From Spinellus fusiger (taxonomy: Eukaryota > Mucoromycota > Mucoromycetes > Mucorales > Phycomycetaceae): 64,000 nucleotides of DNA. The position numbers and the translations under genes were made by a program. Below, one piece after another: positions 1 to 11,120 of this stretch. Location of the stretch: positions 310,001 to 374,000 of the forward strand of contig JALLLS010000016.1 in assembly GCA_025094145.1 (NCBI GenBank), written 5' to 3'. Each line of letters opens with the position of its first letter. Within the stretch, counting starts at the first letter, position 1. The notes below the pieces were generated by a model. It had not been told where the DNA came from and ran no database searches. It was given only the letters and a program-made list of their open reading frames with translations.

Positions 1-1559
1 TCGCCAGTGTGTTTTGTCCGTGGGCTTCAAATGCTACACCATTGACCAAACAAGGTGGCAAAAAGGCCTCCAATGCCAAGCGAATGTAGCGGTCTAAAAA
101 GGCCACTATCTTATCATCGCTGTCAAGCTGCCACACATGAGTCACCAAAGTAGTGTCTGTGTCAGGGCGCTGTATCTTTTCCACAAGAGCCGCACAAACA
201 ATGACCTTATCACTATCATTGGTATTAAGAGGCACAAATTCAGCAGCTTCACGCAGGACACAGCTACAGTGTTTGGAAATATCAAAGTTCTCATTCTTAT
301 GAACAACACTCCCCAACTCACGCTGTACTGTCAGCACATTATGATCATAGGTGAGTTTAGGCACCACTTCGAATGAGAATCCTGGACCAAAGTGGGTGGA
401 GAAGGGTGTGATGGTGCGAAGGGCCGATGATATTTTCACCCCCAGAGCAAGTTTAATACTTAATCCTGGAAGGACTTCAGGTACAGCCACTGATCTTAGA
501 GAAGTAAGACTTTCGATTGTCACACTGTTCACAGCAGGAAGGACAATGGCTTCAGGGAATTTGGAGAGATTAGGCAGTTGGAGTTCATGGATGGGGATAA
601 AGACACTGTCGGAGTATTCAGCTCGAACCTGCATAGCTGTTTTTCCTGGTGTTTTGTTAAGAATACAGTCTACAATGGGTGCAGAGAGAGATTCAAACTC
701 GCCACGAATCTTGAGAGATGAACGTGGGAGACAGACAAGCCTCAAAAGAGGATGTTCCAAATTGACCTTGTTGGGATTCAGTGGAGGCATAGGGGGATAG
801 CTCCTACGTGCCTTGTGCATCTGTAGAAGGAGAGAAGGAGTGAGTGGCAGTAGAGATGGTAATGGACTTACGGGATGGGTAGCATGGCCTTCCAATACAG
901 ATTGCTCCCATTGCACACTAGAAGATGCAAGAGTAGGCAGTGGTTTGGGATGATCGTAGGCATAGTCTACACGGGTGAGTAATAGATATTAAAGGACCTA
1001 GCTTACTTTGATGAACAATAGAACTCTTCAACTCTTCACCAATCTCCTCTCTTAAATGAGGGTCAACGTTAAAGTCAAAGGCAAACTGTGTCCACAACTG
1101 AACAGCATCATAATGATCGATTAAACTACTAGCACTGAATGAAAAGTCTTCCTTGAGAACACAAAGAGCATTGTACACCTTCTCACAAAGAACGTCTGTA
1201 GTAGAGATTGTCTGTGTTTCTTGCATCGAGATGGAGTAGATATGGGGCAGCATATCCATAGGATCAATGAGTTCAATTCTTGGGCACTGTACTTCTTTAA
1301 GAGTAATACAGGAGCCTGGAGCAGTAGAGAGAATAGGAAGACCACGCAAAGGCACTACAGCCAACACATCAGATAGACGCAGGTTTACAGATAAGTTGAC
1401 CTGACAGTTGGGCCGTACCAAAAGACAGACGGGTGTATCACCACAGGGAATATAGTAAGCAGCCACCAATGTTTCCATCACCAAGCATGAGATAAGCCGA
1501 GACGTAGTAGCGAACTTTGCATACTGGGTATTCTTGGGAACAGAAAAGGGAGCAGGCAT
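1..1559 (-). CDS. NIS siderophore synthetase (IucA/IucC family), rhizoferrin-synthetase-like, 3' end outside window
   Basis: Exons (minus strand): 1559-1007, 966-872, 820-<1; introns of 40 and 51 nt with GT-AG ends. The first in-frame ATG is at 1559 (MPAPFSVPKN). Seen: the family motif GHATHPMHKAR spans the exon 2/3 junction; further on come FIPIHELQ (usual vPvHpWQ), a SALRT-like segment (SSALRTITP), and GVAFEAHGQN close to the window edge. These are the ATP- and substrate-binding landmarks of NIS synthetases, which join citrate to amines or alcohols. Mucoromycota make the citrate/putrescine siderophore rhizoferrin with a single enzyme of this family, so rhizoferrin synthetase is the likeliest role, but the substrate is not proven. 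About 460 residues are visible; the C-terminal part, typically another 100-200, is missing. Upstream GATA sites suggest repression by iron. The enzyme should be cytosolic; no signal peptide is seen. Confidence 0.88.
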
Positions 1560-1653
1560 AGTAGAGAAGTGTAGCTTTGGATGAACAATGAAATGTCGCA
1601 AATCCCAAGTTTATTTATGTGTAAACAAAATAACAAAGGTCTGGAAAAATCAG

Positions 1654-1662
1654 TTATCTGAT
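1654..1662 (-). promoter_or_regulatory. iron-type GATA site ATCAGATAA
   Basis: On the minus strand this reads ATCAGATAA, an exact match to ATCWGATAA, the consensus bound by fungal iron-regulatory GATA factors (Urbs1/SreA/SRE type). It lies 95 bp upstream of the NIS synthetase ATG. Confidence 0.6.
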
Positions 1663-2016
1663 GCTTGATCGAAGCATAGATTAGCGTCATTTTTAAAGTT
1701 TCCTGACCAGTGCATCAAGTCGCCTTTTGAATCATGATGCCGGTAGTATAGAGTTTATTACAGTCATCATTGCCTTTTTCAATGTATTTTGGATTACCCT
1801 TTCATCTGTTTTTCTATAAAGACATGTATGGAAGGCATCAATTTTCAATGTGACAAGAGTGTCTAAAAAATCCAATGATTATTCAATATTTTGCTGTAAA
1901 GAGTAAAGCAGTAGGAAGTCCAGGCTATAGAGTGACTGGCATTTGTAGTATGTAAATGTGTCTTTTACAGAAAAAGACCGCCGGGATAAACTCTAACTAA
2001 GCATTGACTAATCTCC

Positions 2017-2025
2017 TTATCAGAT
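2017..2025 (-). promoter_or_regulatory. iron-type GATA site ATCTGATAA
   Basis: Minus-strand ATCTGATAA, an exact ATCWGATAA match, about 460 bp upstream of the synthetase start. Second of three such sites within 0.72 kb. Confidence 0.55.
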
Positions 2026-2357
2026 TCTTTCAATTTTTGAAAAAATAAATAAAGATGGACCCAATCAATTGTACTCTGTTGTTTAACGCATTAGGTTCTT
2101 CATAGATCCCTGTGCGTGGTTCTGTTGATAAATACAGATGGTAGGCCCAATCTTACCTATTTGATGGGTAATAGCTTGTCTTACCCTTACTATCTCCGTT
2201 CCTATTAAATAGAGACAGCCAGACGCTTCCATAATTTCTATACACAGTCATCATATTCTGGACAGTGACATAAAAAGAGAAAATAGGCAGGAACAGCGAA
2301 GCTTGTATCTCCACTCACTCTCTTTTTCACAACTCCACTATGCAAGTCAATGCCTGT

Positions 2358-2366
2358 TTATCTGAT
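2358..2366 (-). promoter_or_regulatory. iron-type GATA site ATCAGATAA
   Basis: Minus-strand ATCAGATAA, third exact ATCWGATAA match upstream of the siderophore synthetase, about 800 bp from its ATG. Confidence 0.5.
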
Positions 2367-2642
2367 CCGATAGATGAGAAAAGTAATGACAATAAGTATA
2401 TGTTTCACACAGCACAGCCCCTGGCAATCACGTGATTCTTGTCCTTGTAATAAGAGTATTTTCTATTAGACTCTCAAGTGAACAAGCCAGCTCACAATGA
2501 CGTGCTGCATTATAAAAATGAAGAGCGCCACTATTTGCAGTTATAGTACACTCTTCATGTGGTTCATTACTGTTCTTTCTCTGCAAACGATCAGTGGAAT
2601 CCTCTAGTCATCCATTATCACGTGATTAGAGAACTTGTGATA

Positions 2643-2733
2643 CAGCTTAAAGTATTTTTTATTTTTATTTTTATCTTTGGTGAGGTGCTATTCGCGCACT
2701 GGGCATGTTAGCCACCCTATGAGATCGTTTGAA
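2643..2733. repeat. dispersed repeat, solo copy of the segment at 11791-11895
   Basis: This stretch aligns in the same orientation with 11791-11895: both run from CAG(T/C)TT(C/A)AAAG through a TTTTTAT tract to TTAGCCACCCTATGAGA and end near TTTGAA. In the second copy the segment lies on the upstream (N-terminal) side of a Fanzor/TnpB-like exon, so it may be the left end of that element. A short TTAGCCACCCTAT match also occurs near 18146. Confidence 0.5.
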
Positions 2734-3004
2734 TAATTAAGAATAGACATATAAATACCTCAAATACAAAGGTGAAGAAATAAATGCAAAGATAAAGGAG
2801 TCTCTCTCTTATATAAATTTGTAATACAATAAGAATATAAATTTTTAGTGATTTTTTCTAACATTCCGATATAATTCTTGTATTAGTAAATGCTTCTTCT
2901 TTGTCCTAAAAACACAAATTAAAAGAATAATAGAGACTTTGTAAATAGATAATATTTATATTTATATTTATATCTATATCTATAAAATGTCAATAGAATA
3001 ATAT

Positions 3005-3300
3005 ATAAAAGCTTTATTGGGTGAAGAATATCAATATTTTGTGTGGCCACCCTTTGCTTCTATAACAGTATTACATCTCCAATGCATGCTCAAAATATAG
3101 TTATCTGTAGTGTCCTTGAGAATTCTCTCACATTATTTCAACACGACAGTCTCCAAATCTTAAAGACTACCTTCTAGATCTCATCCTCTTGAATAACATA
3201 ATTAACCTCTGGGTTAATTGTATCAAGGAGATTCATTTATGTCCAGTGAAAGAGAACCTTGGTCCAAACATGCCTCAACCTCTTGTGTCTATTGATGGAA
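3005..3300 (-). mobile_element. degenerate Tc1/mariner-like transposase C-terminal fragment
   Basis: Minus-strand translation ends with VIEAKGGHTKY, the hallmark C-terminus of Tc1-type transposases. Further upstream FGPRFSFTG resembles FGPRVFIDGT of the copy at 45.7 kb. Several stop codons and frame changes interrupt it. No terminal inverted repeats were found. Confidence 0.65.
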
Positions 3301-3705
3301 GAAGGTTTCTTGATAGCCCTGTAAGTAAATAGGTTAGGCTTTTTCACTATCTTTCCATAGGTATTCTTGGACAATAAAGTGGTCATTTTGCCTGGGAAGC
3401 TTCTCTATTATCTGAAATGAATCCTTTGCTACTTTATATGCAACCTACCTCTCATTCTTCTAAGTAATAATAGGCTTATTCCAAGTGCTTCTTTTGGTTT
3501 GTTCAACAATATTAGATAAGGTAGACATTGGAGTAGAAAATCAATAAATGAATAATATTTAACAAAAAGATAATCAAGGGTAGAATCATAGTCTAGATTT
3601 GAAAATCTACCTAAGATTTTGTATTTTTACTGTAGATTTGATTCACCACCTGAATTTTTTTTTTTACAGAAACTCACTTCCATTGGCCAACAATTAAGGA
3701 AATTC

Positions 3706-3858
3706 CCATTAATTCACGCACATTTCCATTAATTCACACACACACATATCAATTCACACACACACCTATCAATTCACACATTTCCATTAATTCACACCCA
3801 TTTCCACCTATTTACAGTCACATGGATTCACACCCATTCACACCCACCTCTCCTCTTT
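3706..3858. repeat. minisatellite with AATTCACAC core
   Basis: Irregular repeats of CCATTAATTCAC, CAATTCACACA and CACACCCATT, about 150 bp upstream of the VPS74 leader. No coding role is seen. Confidence 0.7.
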
Positions 3859-4063
3859 GACTCTCCTCACCCTTTCTTTTTCTCTCTGCCAGTGCCAATG
3901 GACTCCCCACCCAAGACACCACCCGTGACTGGACCATTCAAAAAAACAAAAATAATATTATATCAGGAAAAAATAACCATAGTGCCTTACTCGATGCAAT
4001 TCAAACCCAGTGTCTCTGCCTCTTTCTGCTTTTCCCCCTCCTCTCCCTCTGTGTGTGTGTGCC

Positions 4064-5117
4064 ATGAGCTCAGGTCTCACACGTCGCCATGTACGGCAGA
4101 CATCTGCACCAGAAGACAACGACACTGCGGACATTGATCTGCAAGACCCCACTATGCCACGCCTCACACTATTGGAAGAAGTACTGCTATTGGGACTCAA
4201 GGATGAACAAGTGAGTAGTAGTACTATGCCAACTGTCCTTTTTTTTTTCTTCCTTTGTCTTACCTATATCCTACCAAGGGCCACTTGTCTTTTTGGAATG
4301 ATCACATTAGCTATGTACTACGTGGATGTATTCTGCTTGAGCTTTCACTAAGGAACAGGATTGCCATGGTCAAGCAAACTAACAGACGCACCACCCCTCT
4401 TTGCGACCGACACATACAAGTCATTAATGACCGTAACACAGGAGAGATGCTGCTGGATGAGACCCTGAAGCTTATCAAAGCCAGTGAGCCCATGAGTGTT
4501 CAGGCATGGATAGACTTGCTTAGTGGTAAGTCATCTCTTTCTCTTTCTCTTTGTGGGTGTGTTCAAGAGCAAGTTCATGACAGTAGCTTTTCTTTTATTT
4601 ATCTGCCATCTATCTTATAGGCGAAACATGGAATGTCCTTAAGTTAGGCTACCAACTCAAGCAGGTGAGAGAGCGTCTGGCCAAGGGACTGGTCGACAAG
4701 GGCATCCTTAGAACAGAGAAACGCAACTTCTTTTTATTTGATATGGCCACCCATCCCCTTCAAGACAGAGCGGCCAAGGAAGGCCTTATGACTCGTGTCT
4801 GTTCATCTCTTGTCGCCCGCAACACCACCCTTCCTTCTGCCAACCAACCTGACCAGGCTGTGTACCTTGTACGGACAGTCTGTATGCTATGCAGTGCCTA
4901 TGCTGCCAATGTATTAGAGAACGCATTGATGTGCTTGGACTACGAGTCAAGAGAAAAGGCCTATGCCAAAGTAGATGAATTACTGGCAGACTTCTCAGTG
5001 TGGCCTTTGGGTGGGTCTGGTACTGACCTGCAAATACCAGCAGACAAGGCACTTTCCATGGAGATTGTCCCTGCTGTTCTGAGTGTGTTTACAAAGATGG
5101 ATTCTATTGCAAGTTAA
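4064..5117 (+). CDS. VPS74: VPS74/GOLPH3 family PI4P-binding Golgi protein
   Basis: Exons 4064-4210, 4279-4525, 4621-5117 give 296 aa, matching GOLPH3 (about 300). Seen: LTLLEEVLLLGLKDEQ at the end of exon 1, then GHLSFWNDHISYVLRGCI at the start of exon 2, the most conserved block of the family; the Trp here belongs to the PI4P pocket in known structures. GETWNVLKLGYQLKQVRERL begins exon 3. Family knowledge: the protein binds PI4P on Golgi membranes and sorts glycosyltransferases into COPI vesicles. The first 30 residues are polar and rich in Arg, Ser, Thr and Asp, as in relatives where this tail binds coatomer and glycosyltransferase tails. The ATG at 4064 follows a CT- and TG-rich leader; no other in-frame ATG precedes it within the open stretch. 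Confidence 0.95.
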
Positions 5118-5291
5118 AGGCCCACCTCTTCTTCTTTCTCTTCTTCCTCTTCTTCCTTCTTCTTCATACTCTCCCCCCCCCTTTTTCCAAGTGTTCTAAG
5201 CCAGTGTCTAATGTAAAGCAGCTGTAAATAAACTATGTGACTGGGATTATTGCGTGTATTTCTTTCTTTTCTTTCTTTTCTTTCTTTCTTA

Positions 5292-6334
5292 ATGGCAGAC
5301 ACACCTTTTCAGTTTGACTTTGATGATGAAGTGTTTTTAACAGAACGGGTGCGCCCATGGACTCAACCTCATCACTATGTGGCCAAGCAGGAGACAGATG
5401 GAGTAGGTTGGTCATACACAGGAGCCAGAGATAGCTAATAAAGAGCAGTGGTTCCATACAGAGGAGAATGAGAAAACGCTTATGCTTGAGAAACATGGGC
5501 CTAATCAACGGAAACATGCAGTAGAACATGACTATCTCTACAAACGCTATGACCGTGCGCTTGCAGGTGCGCTTGGGTTTATTCGAGTTGCAGAGACTGA
5601 TAAGGCCTGTAAGATCAACAATACCCGAGAGATGTGCGAGATGGCTATTCATTGTGCAGTGAAGCTGAAGAAGTATGCATTAGCAGAGCAGCTATTAGAC
5701 AGAAAGCAGGTAAAGAGAGAAAGAGAGAAAGAGAGAGATGCTGCAAGGACTTTTTTATGTTTATGTTTATATGTTTATATGTTTATATGCTTACATGTTT
5801 ACATGCTTACATGTTTATATTTGCTTATATGTTTAGCCCACCATAGAACTCGGGTCTCTTTTGCTCAAAGGCAGGGTCTATCCTCTCTGCATCAACAATA
5901 GACGCCATGGGGATGCATTGGCTGCTCTTGTGAGCTATGGCCAGCAAAGAAAACTTGACTATGCTATGTGGCGGCAGATAGCAGTAGTGTTAGTGGATGA
6001 TGCTACCAAATACCCAACCACAGAACAAGACATGAGAGGATCCATGGCCCAACTCGCCCTTGAGCGTGCCCATCGCATCATGACCTCTTCTCGGTGGTGT
6101 CTAAAAGAAGACTATGTGCGTCGTCGCTATACTAAAGAAGTAGATGCACTACAGGAGCCTACGCACGGGGATCCTTCTGTCTTTGTTGCATGGATGACGA
6201 CAGCCACAGTCTCTCATAAGGCACAGGCTGGCTTGGACATCTTTGAGTGGAGGGACATTGAGTGGGTTTATAACGAGTGGGCGTCCTTTTCTATAATAGA
6301 AGACATCCCTGACAAGGACGTCTTTGATCTTTAG
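5292..6334 (+). CDS. conserved-looking hypothetical protein, alpha-helical, TPR-like
   Basis: Not recognised. Likely exons: 5292 to about 5406, about 5444-5709, and 5837-6334, for some 295-300 aa. The second intron (5710-5836) has clear GT-AG ends and a TGTTTA-type repeat. The first is odd: the frame must change between about 5403 and 5443. Possible introns are 5403-5421 (19 nt), 5403-5430 (28 nt) or 5407-5443 (37 nt, GTTGGT donor, CTAAT near the acceptor). The 37-nt choice gives TDGVEQWFHTEENEK. The product is soluble and helical; segments such as MCEMAIHCAVKLKKYALAEQ and GDALAALVSYGQQRKLDY have the Ala/Leu spacing of TPR-like hairpins. No signal peptide or membrane segment. It starts 174 bp after the VPS74 stop on the same strand. 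Function unknown. Confidence 0.7.
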
Positions 6335-6466
6335 AGCAGTGTTTGTCTTTTTTTCTTCTTCTTCTAAATAACAAGTAACAAGTAACAAATAGACAGATCA
6401 ATGGAGAATGCATAGAAAGAGAAAAACATTCTTGTTGTTCTTTTTATTTATTTATTTATGTATGTA

Positions 6467-7910
6467 TTACTCGTGAGTTTCGTCTTCCTCCTTCTTCTCG
6501 GCCTTGTCACTCTCTGTTAATAGAAGAAAAGATCAGTTGTTGTTCGTGTTGTTTTTGTTGTGTGTGATGGACAGGGTTCTATGATCTATGACTGTCCTTT
6601 TCTCACCCCTTCCCTGCCCCCTCTCCTTCCTCTCTTTCTCTCTTATTCTACAGCCACTCACCCTCCTGCAAATCAGATGTCCACAGTGTCAGGTTGTCTC
6701 TCAACAGTTGCATGATCAAGGTGGAGTCCTTGTAAGACTCTTCAGAAAGTGTATCGAGTTCGGCAATGGCATCATCAAAGGCCTGTTTTGCCAAGTGACA
6801 GGCACGGTCAGGAGAGTTGAGGATTTCATAGTAGAACACAGAGAAGTTCAAGGCCAGACCGAGACGGATGGGGTGGGTGGTGGCCAACTCCACCTGGGCA
6901 ATGTCAGTGGCAGCCTTGTAAGCCTCGTGTGCGGCAGTGGCAGCAGTCTTGCGCTCGTCACCAGTGGCGTATTCAGCAACGTAGCGGTGGTAATCACCCT
7001 TCATCTTGTAGTAGAACACTCTGGCCTCTCCTTCAGTAGCAGAGGGAATCAGGTGGTCCTTGAGAAGAGCAAGGATGTCGTTGCACACGTCATAAAGTTC
7101 ACTCTCAATCTTGTTGCGGTACTCTTTGATCTTGACCACTTGGGCGTTGTGACCCTTGCTTTCTTCTTTTTGTTCAATGGAGGAAACAATTCTCCATGAA
7201 GCACGACGGGCTCCAATAACATTCTTGTAGGCCACTGACAGGAGGTTGCGCTCTTCTACTGTCAGATCCACACCCAACTAGAAATGGATCCACAAAGACA
7301 TTCGTACTTGTTCTTTTTCTTTCGGGGCTTACCTTTGCAACATCCTTCATAGAGTTGACCATTTCTAGGAGACAGGCATTAGGAAAAGAACAGAAAAGAG
7401 GAGACAACAATGGATCAAGGGAGAAGAGGGAGAAGAAGAGGGAGAAGGAGGAGAAGGAGGAGAAGGAGAAGAGAAGAAGAAGAGGGGGGCTTTTGTTTTA
7501 TGTTCTGTCCAACACTTACCATCGTAACGTTCAGCTTGCTCGGCAATCTTGGCCATATAAACCTGCAAAAAGAGTAAGTCATCTGAAGACCATCTCTCTA
7601 GAAGACCATAACAAGGATGGAGGTCTAGGCGTCGTCATCTGCAGATGAACAGTGCGGTGTTTACCTTATCTTCACGTTCCTATTGGACATTATCATTATT
7701 CTTGTTCTTATTCTTCTTATTACTACTACTACTATTCTTCTTATTACTACTATTCTTCTTATTATTACTACTATTATTATTCTCATTCTTATTCTCATTC
7801 TTATTCTTATTATTCTCATTTTAGTGCCGAGTCCCTCCATAGTACATGGAGACACACAGAAAATAAAAAAGAAAAAATAAAAAATAAAAAAGCACACTTA
7901 CAGTAGCCAT
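6467..7910 (-). CDS. 14-3-3 protein
   Basis: Six exons on the minus strand: 7910-7902 (9 nt), 7679-7665 (15 nt), 7562-7520, 7364-7333, 7277-6662, 6513-6467; 253 aa. The spliced N-terminus [20 protein letters not shown] then [13 protein letters not shown] is the standard 14-3-3 start. Both family signatures are present: [13 protein letters not shown] and [20 protein letters not shown]. The groove Lys/Arg/Tyr residues can be placed in [10 protein letters not shown] and around YHRYVAEY. The C-terminal tail is acidic ([15 protein letters not shown]). Family knowledge: a dimeric phospho-Ser/Thr-binding adaptor in cytosol and nucleus. The first intron (7680-7901) is mostly a TTATTC/ATTATT repeat. 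Only 117 bp separate the ATG from the stop of the next upstream gene, so the promoter is very compact. Confidence 0.97.
7682..7822. repeat. ATT/ATTCTT microsatellite in 14-3-3 intron 1
   Basis: About 140 bp of ATTATT, ACTACT and ATTCTT units between the 9-nt and 15-nt coding exons. Confidence 0.85.
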
Positions 7911-8027
7911 AGTAAAAAGTAAAATCAATAAAGAGAAAAGAAGAGAGAAGAGCAAGGATCGGGGCCCGGAGCTTGGTTAAAAAGTCGCCTCACTGCACGT
8001 GGTATCAAGGACGCGTGTCGTCACACA

Positions 8028-9762
8028 TTAGGTCATGTGGGTCACTTTATTACGGTTGGAAAAGAAAAAAGAAAAAAAGAAGGAAAGATTGACAGGACAT
8101 TGGTAAAGAATAAGGCCTGCGCAGGAGACAGAGCCCACCAATAGCCACATAGCAGAGGCGCCACTGTGCTCATAAACATAACCACAGACAAGGGCACCCA
8201 CACCACCTCCGATGCCATTGAAGCTGACATTCAATAGGCCTTGAGAAGTGTTTTTGAGGCTGTGAGGGGCTACGGCATCTGCCTGCAGAGCTGCTGCAGT
8301 CCAGATCATGGAGAATAGGACGCCTAGAATGAATGAATGAATGAATGAATAAGTAACTAAATAACTAAATAACTAAATAACTAAATAACTAACTAACTAA
8401 CTAACTAACTAAATAGCAAGGCAGACAAGGTGTGGAGGAGACAAGAGAGCCCTTACCATGGGCTATGTGGTTGAAAGTGGCTAACCAGGCCCCGCACTCC
8501 ACATGCATGGCCACCAGGTAAATAACCACCCGGTAAATGGCCACGAGATGAGCAACAGTCAACATCCACCGAGCACCCAAGGCTCTGAATATCTGGGGCA
8601 AGTGTCAGCATGGAGGATGCTTAAAATAAAACACATCTGCCTAAGATTTACCTGTTTGGAAAAAAAGAAAATCATAATCTCAGACACTCCACTCAATGGA
8701 CCCAACCATGCGATCATGGCGGGTGTTCCCTTGAGGTCGTTTCGAATAAATATAAATAAGTAAGTTTGAAAGGCAGAGAAACAGAATCCAAGCAGTGCAA
8801 CTACAGTGTAAAAATGCATTAGGGTAGGCTGTAGAAACAGACTCCACATGGAGGAATGCACAGAAGACTTGTGTTCTGTTGCTGGAAGAAGGCTCTGGGT
8901 GAAGTCCTCCCCATCACAGCCATCCTCCTGTCCGTCAGCACCGCCGCCAGTGGCATGGCCATCTCCGTGCACTCTCTCTTGTCCACTGGCTACACTATAG
9001 CTGGTGTGGGTGGGTTGGCATGAATGGATAGGACTACTACTGTCAACAGGGGAGTGATAAGGTGTCAAATCAGTGAAAACGAGGGTCACAATGAACCCTA
9101 AAGCATAGGCAGTGTACACCCAGAACAGGGCGTAAGGTGTGCCAAACGATTCCTGCAATGAGCCCACCAAGAACACAGAGGTACTAACACCGATAGGACA
9201 GCCAATCTTCTGTCGCCCATACAAGGCCTTGTCCTCTCCCAGGGCTCTGAGGGTCACACAATCCACCATGGCAGCAACCATTGGATAGCCACAGAATGAA
9301 TAACCAAAACAGCCAAGGGATACCAGGACAATGGTGGTCGTACTGTTAGTAGCCATCCAGGGCACAGCACTAATAGAGAGAATGAACTGTGTGGAGTGGG
9401 GTAGTCTCTTTTTAAGCACACAAAGGAAACCACTTGCAGCAGAAAGCGAAGAGGGAGGGGGGATGAAATACACTTACAATAATAGCAACAAGTGTATTGA
9501 GGATCATGATGGATTTGTAACAATGGGTACGGTCAGCCAGCCGTGTCCAAAATGGAAAGGCAAAACAGGACGTAAATGGAACTAGGACTGTCAGTACCCC
9601 GAATCGAACAATGGGTTCCTTACTGATAGAGAAGATAAGTCCAATTTTATCAGACCCCAAGCCAAGGACTTCTTTGAAAAACATAGGAAGGAACAGGTGG
9701 CTTGCTACCAGACTCCCGATACTGAAGACACTGAGAAGCTTCAGTCCTATAAAATATGGCAT
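8028..9762 (-). CDS. MFS transporter, MFSD6/MFS_1_like type
   Basis: Exons (minus): 9762-9478, 9386-8652, 8592-8457, 8323-8028; 483 aa. The start is the ATG of MPYFIGLKLLSVF, which opens transmembrane helix 1; the sequence 5' of it is low-complexity. Seen: about 12 hydrophobic helices; DKIGLIFSI after helix 1 and FPFWTRLADR in the loop 2-3 position (the family's gxxaDr motif); a central hydrophilic loop of about 90 residues rich in His, Ser and Gly-Asp; and a C-terminal half with HGVLFSMIWTAAALQADAVA and TSQGLLNVSFNGIGGGVGAL, matching the MFS_1_like (PF12832) family seen in MFSD6. Substrate unknown; relatives include proton-linked nucleoside or sugar carriers. Membrane location unspecified. 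Intron 3 contains GAAT/AACT tetranucleotide repeats. The C-terminus is Phe-rich (SFFFSFFF) and may be variable. Confidence 0.9.
8327..8413. repeat. tetranucleotide repeat (GAAT)n then (AACT/AAAT)n in transporter intron 3
   Basis: Perfect and near-perfect 4-bp units fill most of the intron 8324-8456. Confidence 0.9.
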
Positions 9763-11025
9763 ACTTTTGGATTCTACAAGGGAGACACAACAGAGGAAAA
9801 GGGCAGTGCTGGTATTGTAATAACAGTAATAACAGTTATAACAGTTATAGCCGTCGTAGCAATAGCAATACAAAGAACAAGAGCCTCTTTTTTTTAATCT
9901 TTTTTTTCTTATCCACTATCAAACTCAAACAGAATAAAATAAAACAAAAAAATAGTGCGGAATTATGCAATTTCAGTGGGTTGGCAAATAGCATTCACAG
10001 ATAGGCTTCTCCTTCCTCCCCTTTTTCTTCCCTTATAGGACGATAAAAGGGACGTCATCACTAGAATCATGTGATACTGCTGATAAGGTAAACAATGGAC
10101 ACTCCTCCCGAGAACACTCTCCTTCTTTAAAGTGACAAGGTGATCATTTCTTTGGTGGTTTATTACAGGTAAATAAGGAGTACATATGTGTGTTATAAGA
10201 AAGAACAGAATGGACAATAATATAAGCTGTGATAAAATCATGATAAAAAAAAGGACCCTAGTTTGCTTATGCATATCATTTGAGTCTCAGCAGTAGAGAA
10301 AAAGAGACTGAGATACAAACAAAATTATCCTCTTTAGGTGTTAGGATAATTCAATAACTATAGCAACACAAGTCAACAAAGAATATTCATTTTCTTCCTT
10401 TTATATATTGGATGATTGCAAAGGCTCTATTGAATAAGAAAGAGTAAACAACAAAAACAACAACAAAAACAAGAGAAAAGAAAGTGGTTCTTCTTAATAG
10501 TGCTGTCAATGAAGAAGAGAGTCCAAACTAGCTCACCACCATGGAGGACAAAAACTAATTTTACTGACAAAAACTAATTTTACTGACAAATAACAGCCCT
10601 TAATATTGTCTGTAGAGATGAAATGAGAAGATGGACTTTCCAGTTCAGATGAATAAAAGGAGTGAATGTTTTGTCATCTATTATCTTATTATTTTCTATT
10701 TATTATTTATTCTATAGATTGATAATAACACTAATAATCATCAACATATTTCAAGGGTGCAAAACACAAAAACACTAGCAAAAAGGGGGTAGGTTGTCTT
10801 GCCTGGTTATTTTTATAGTCTTGATCCTACCAACAGACAGTGGAGTGTTCTGGGGTTCGTGGTCGAGCCAGCGCACAACTTTATTAGTGTGGTGCTACCT
10901 ATGCTTTTATTCTATACAAAGAAAGTTCATTTCCATTTCATAGAGTAACACTTCATCTCCCCAAGACCCCGCGGTGTCTTAACCTTTCCCTAGAATTAAG
11001 CTCTCAACGGTAGAGCACTGTCGTT

Positions 11026-11057
<32 letters not shown>

Positions 11058-11120
11058 TTGTCACCTTCATTTATTATGGTTATTATGGTTACTATGGTTA
11101 CTATAGATATTGTAGTTATT
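9763..11120. other. gene-free intergenic tract
   Basis: AT-rich, no supported gene. It includes TAACAG repeats upstream of the transporter (9820-9860), a 19-bp direct repeat (about 10548-10590), and a (GTT)n run near 11024-11053. A D-arm-like sequence at 10998-11015 precedes the (GTT)n run but no tRNA can be folded from it. Confidence 0.5.

Larger units (their letters stand above)
1560..4063. other. intergenic region between the siderophore synthetase and VPS74
   Basis: No gene is visible. The region holds the synthetase promoter with three GATA sites, a short dispersed repeat (2643-2733), a degenerate Tc1-like fragment (3005-3300), a minisatellite (3706-3858), and a pyrimidine-rich leader before the VPS74 ATG. 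Confidence 0.6.

Noticed and set aside
351..800. 149-codon plus-strand frame
   Set aside because: Antisense to the NIS synthetase exon, whose family motifs are on the minus strand.
6588..7199. 203-codon plus-strand frame
   Set aside because: Antisense shadow of 14-3-3.
10988..11060. tRNA-like D-arm (AAGCTCTCAACGGTAGAGC) before a (GTT)n run
   Set aside because: No anticodon stem, T-arm or acceptor stem can be formed; the sequence runs into a microsatellite. At most a decayed tRNA or SINE head.
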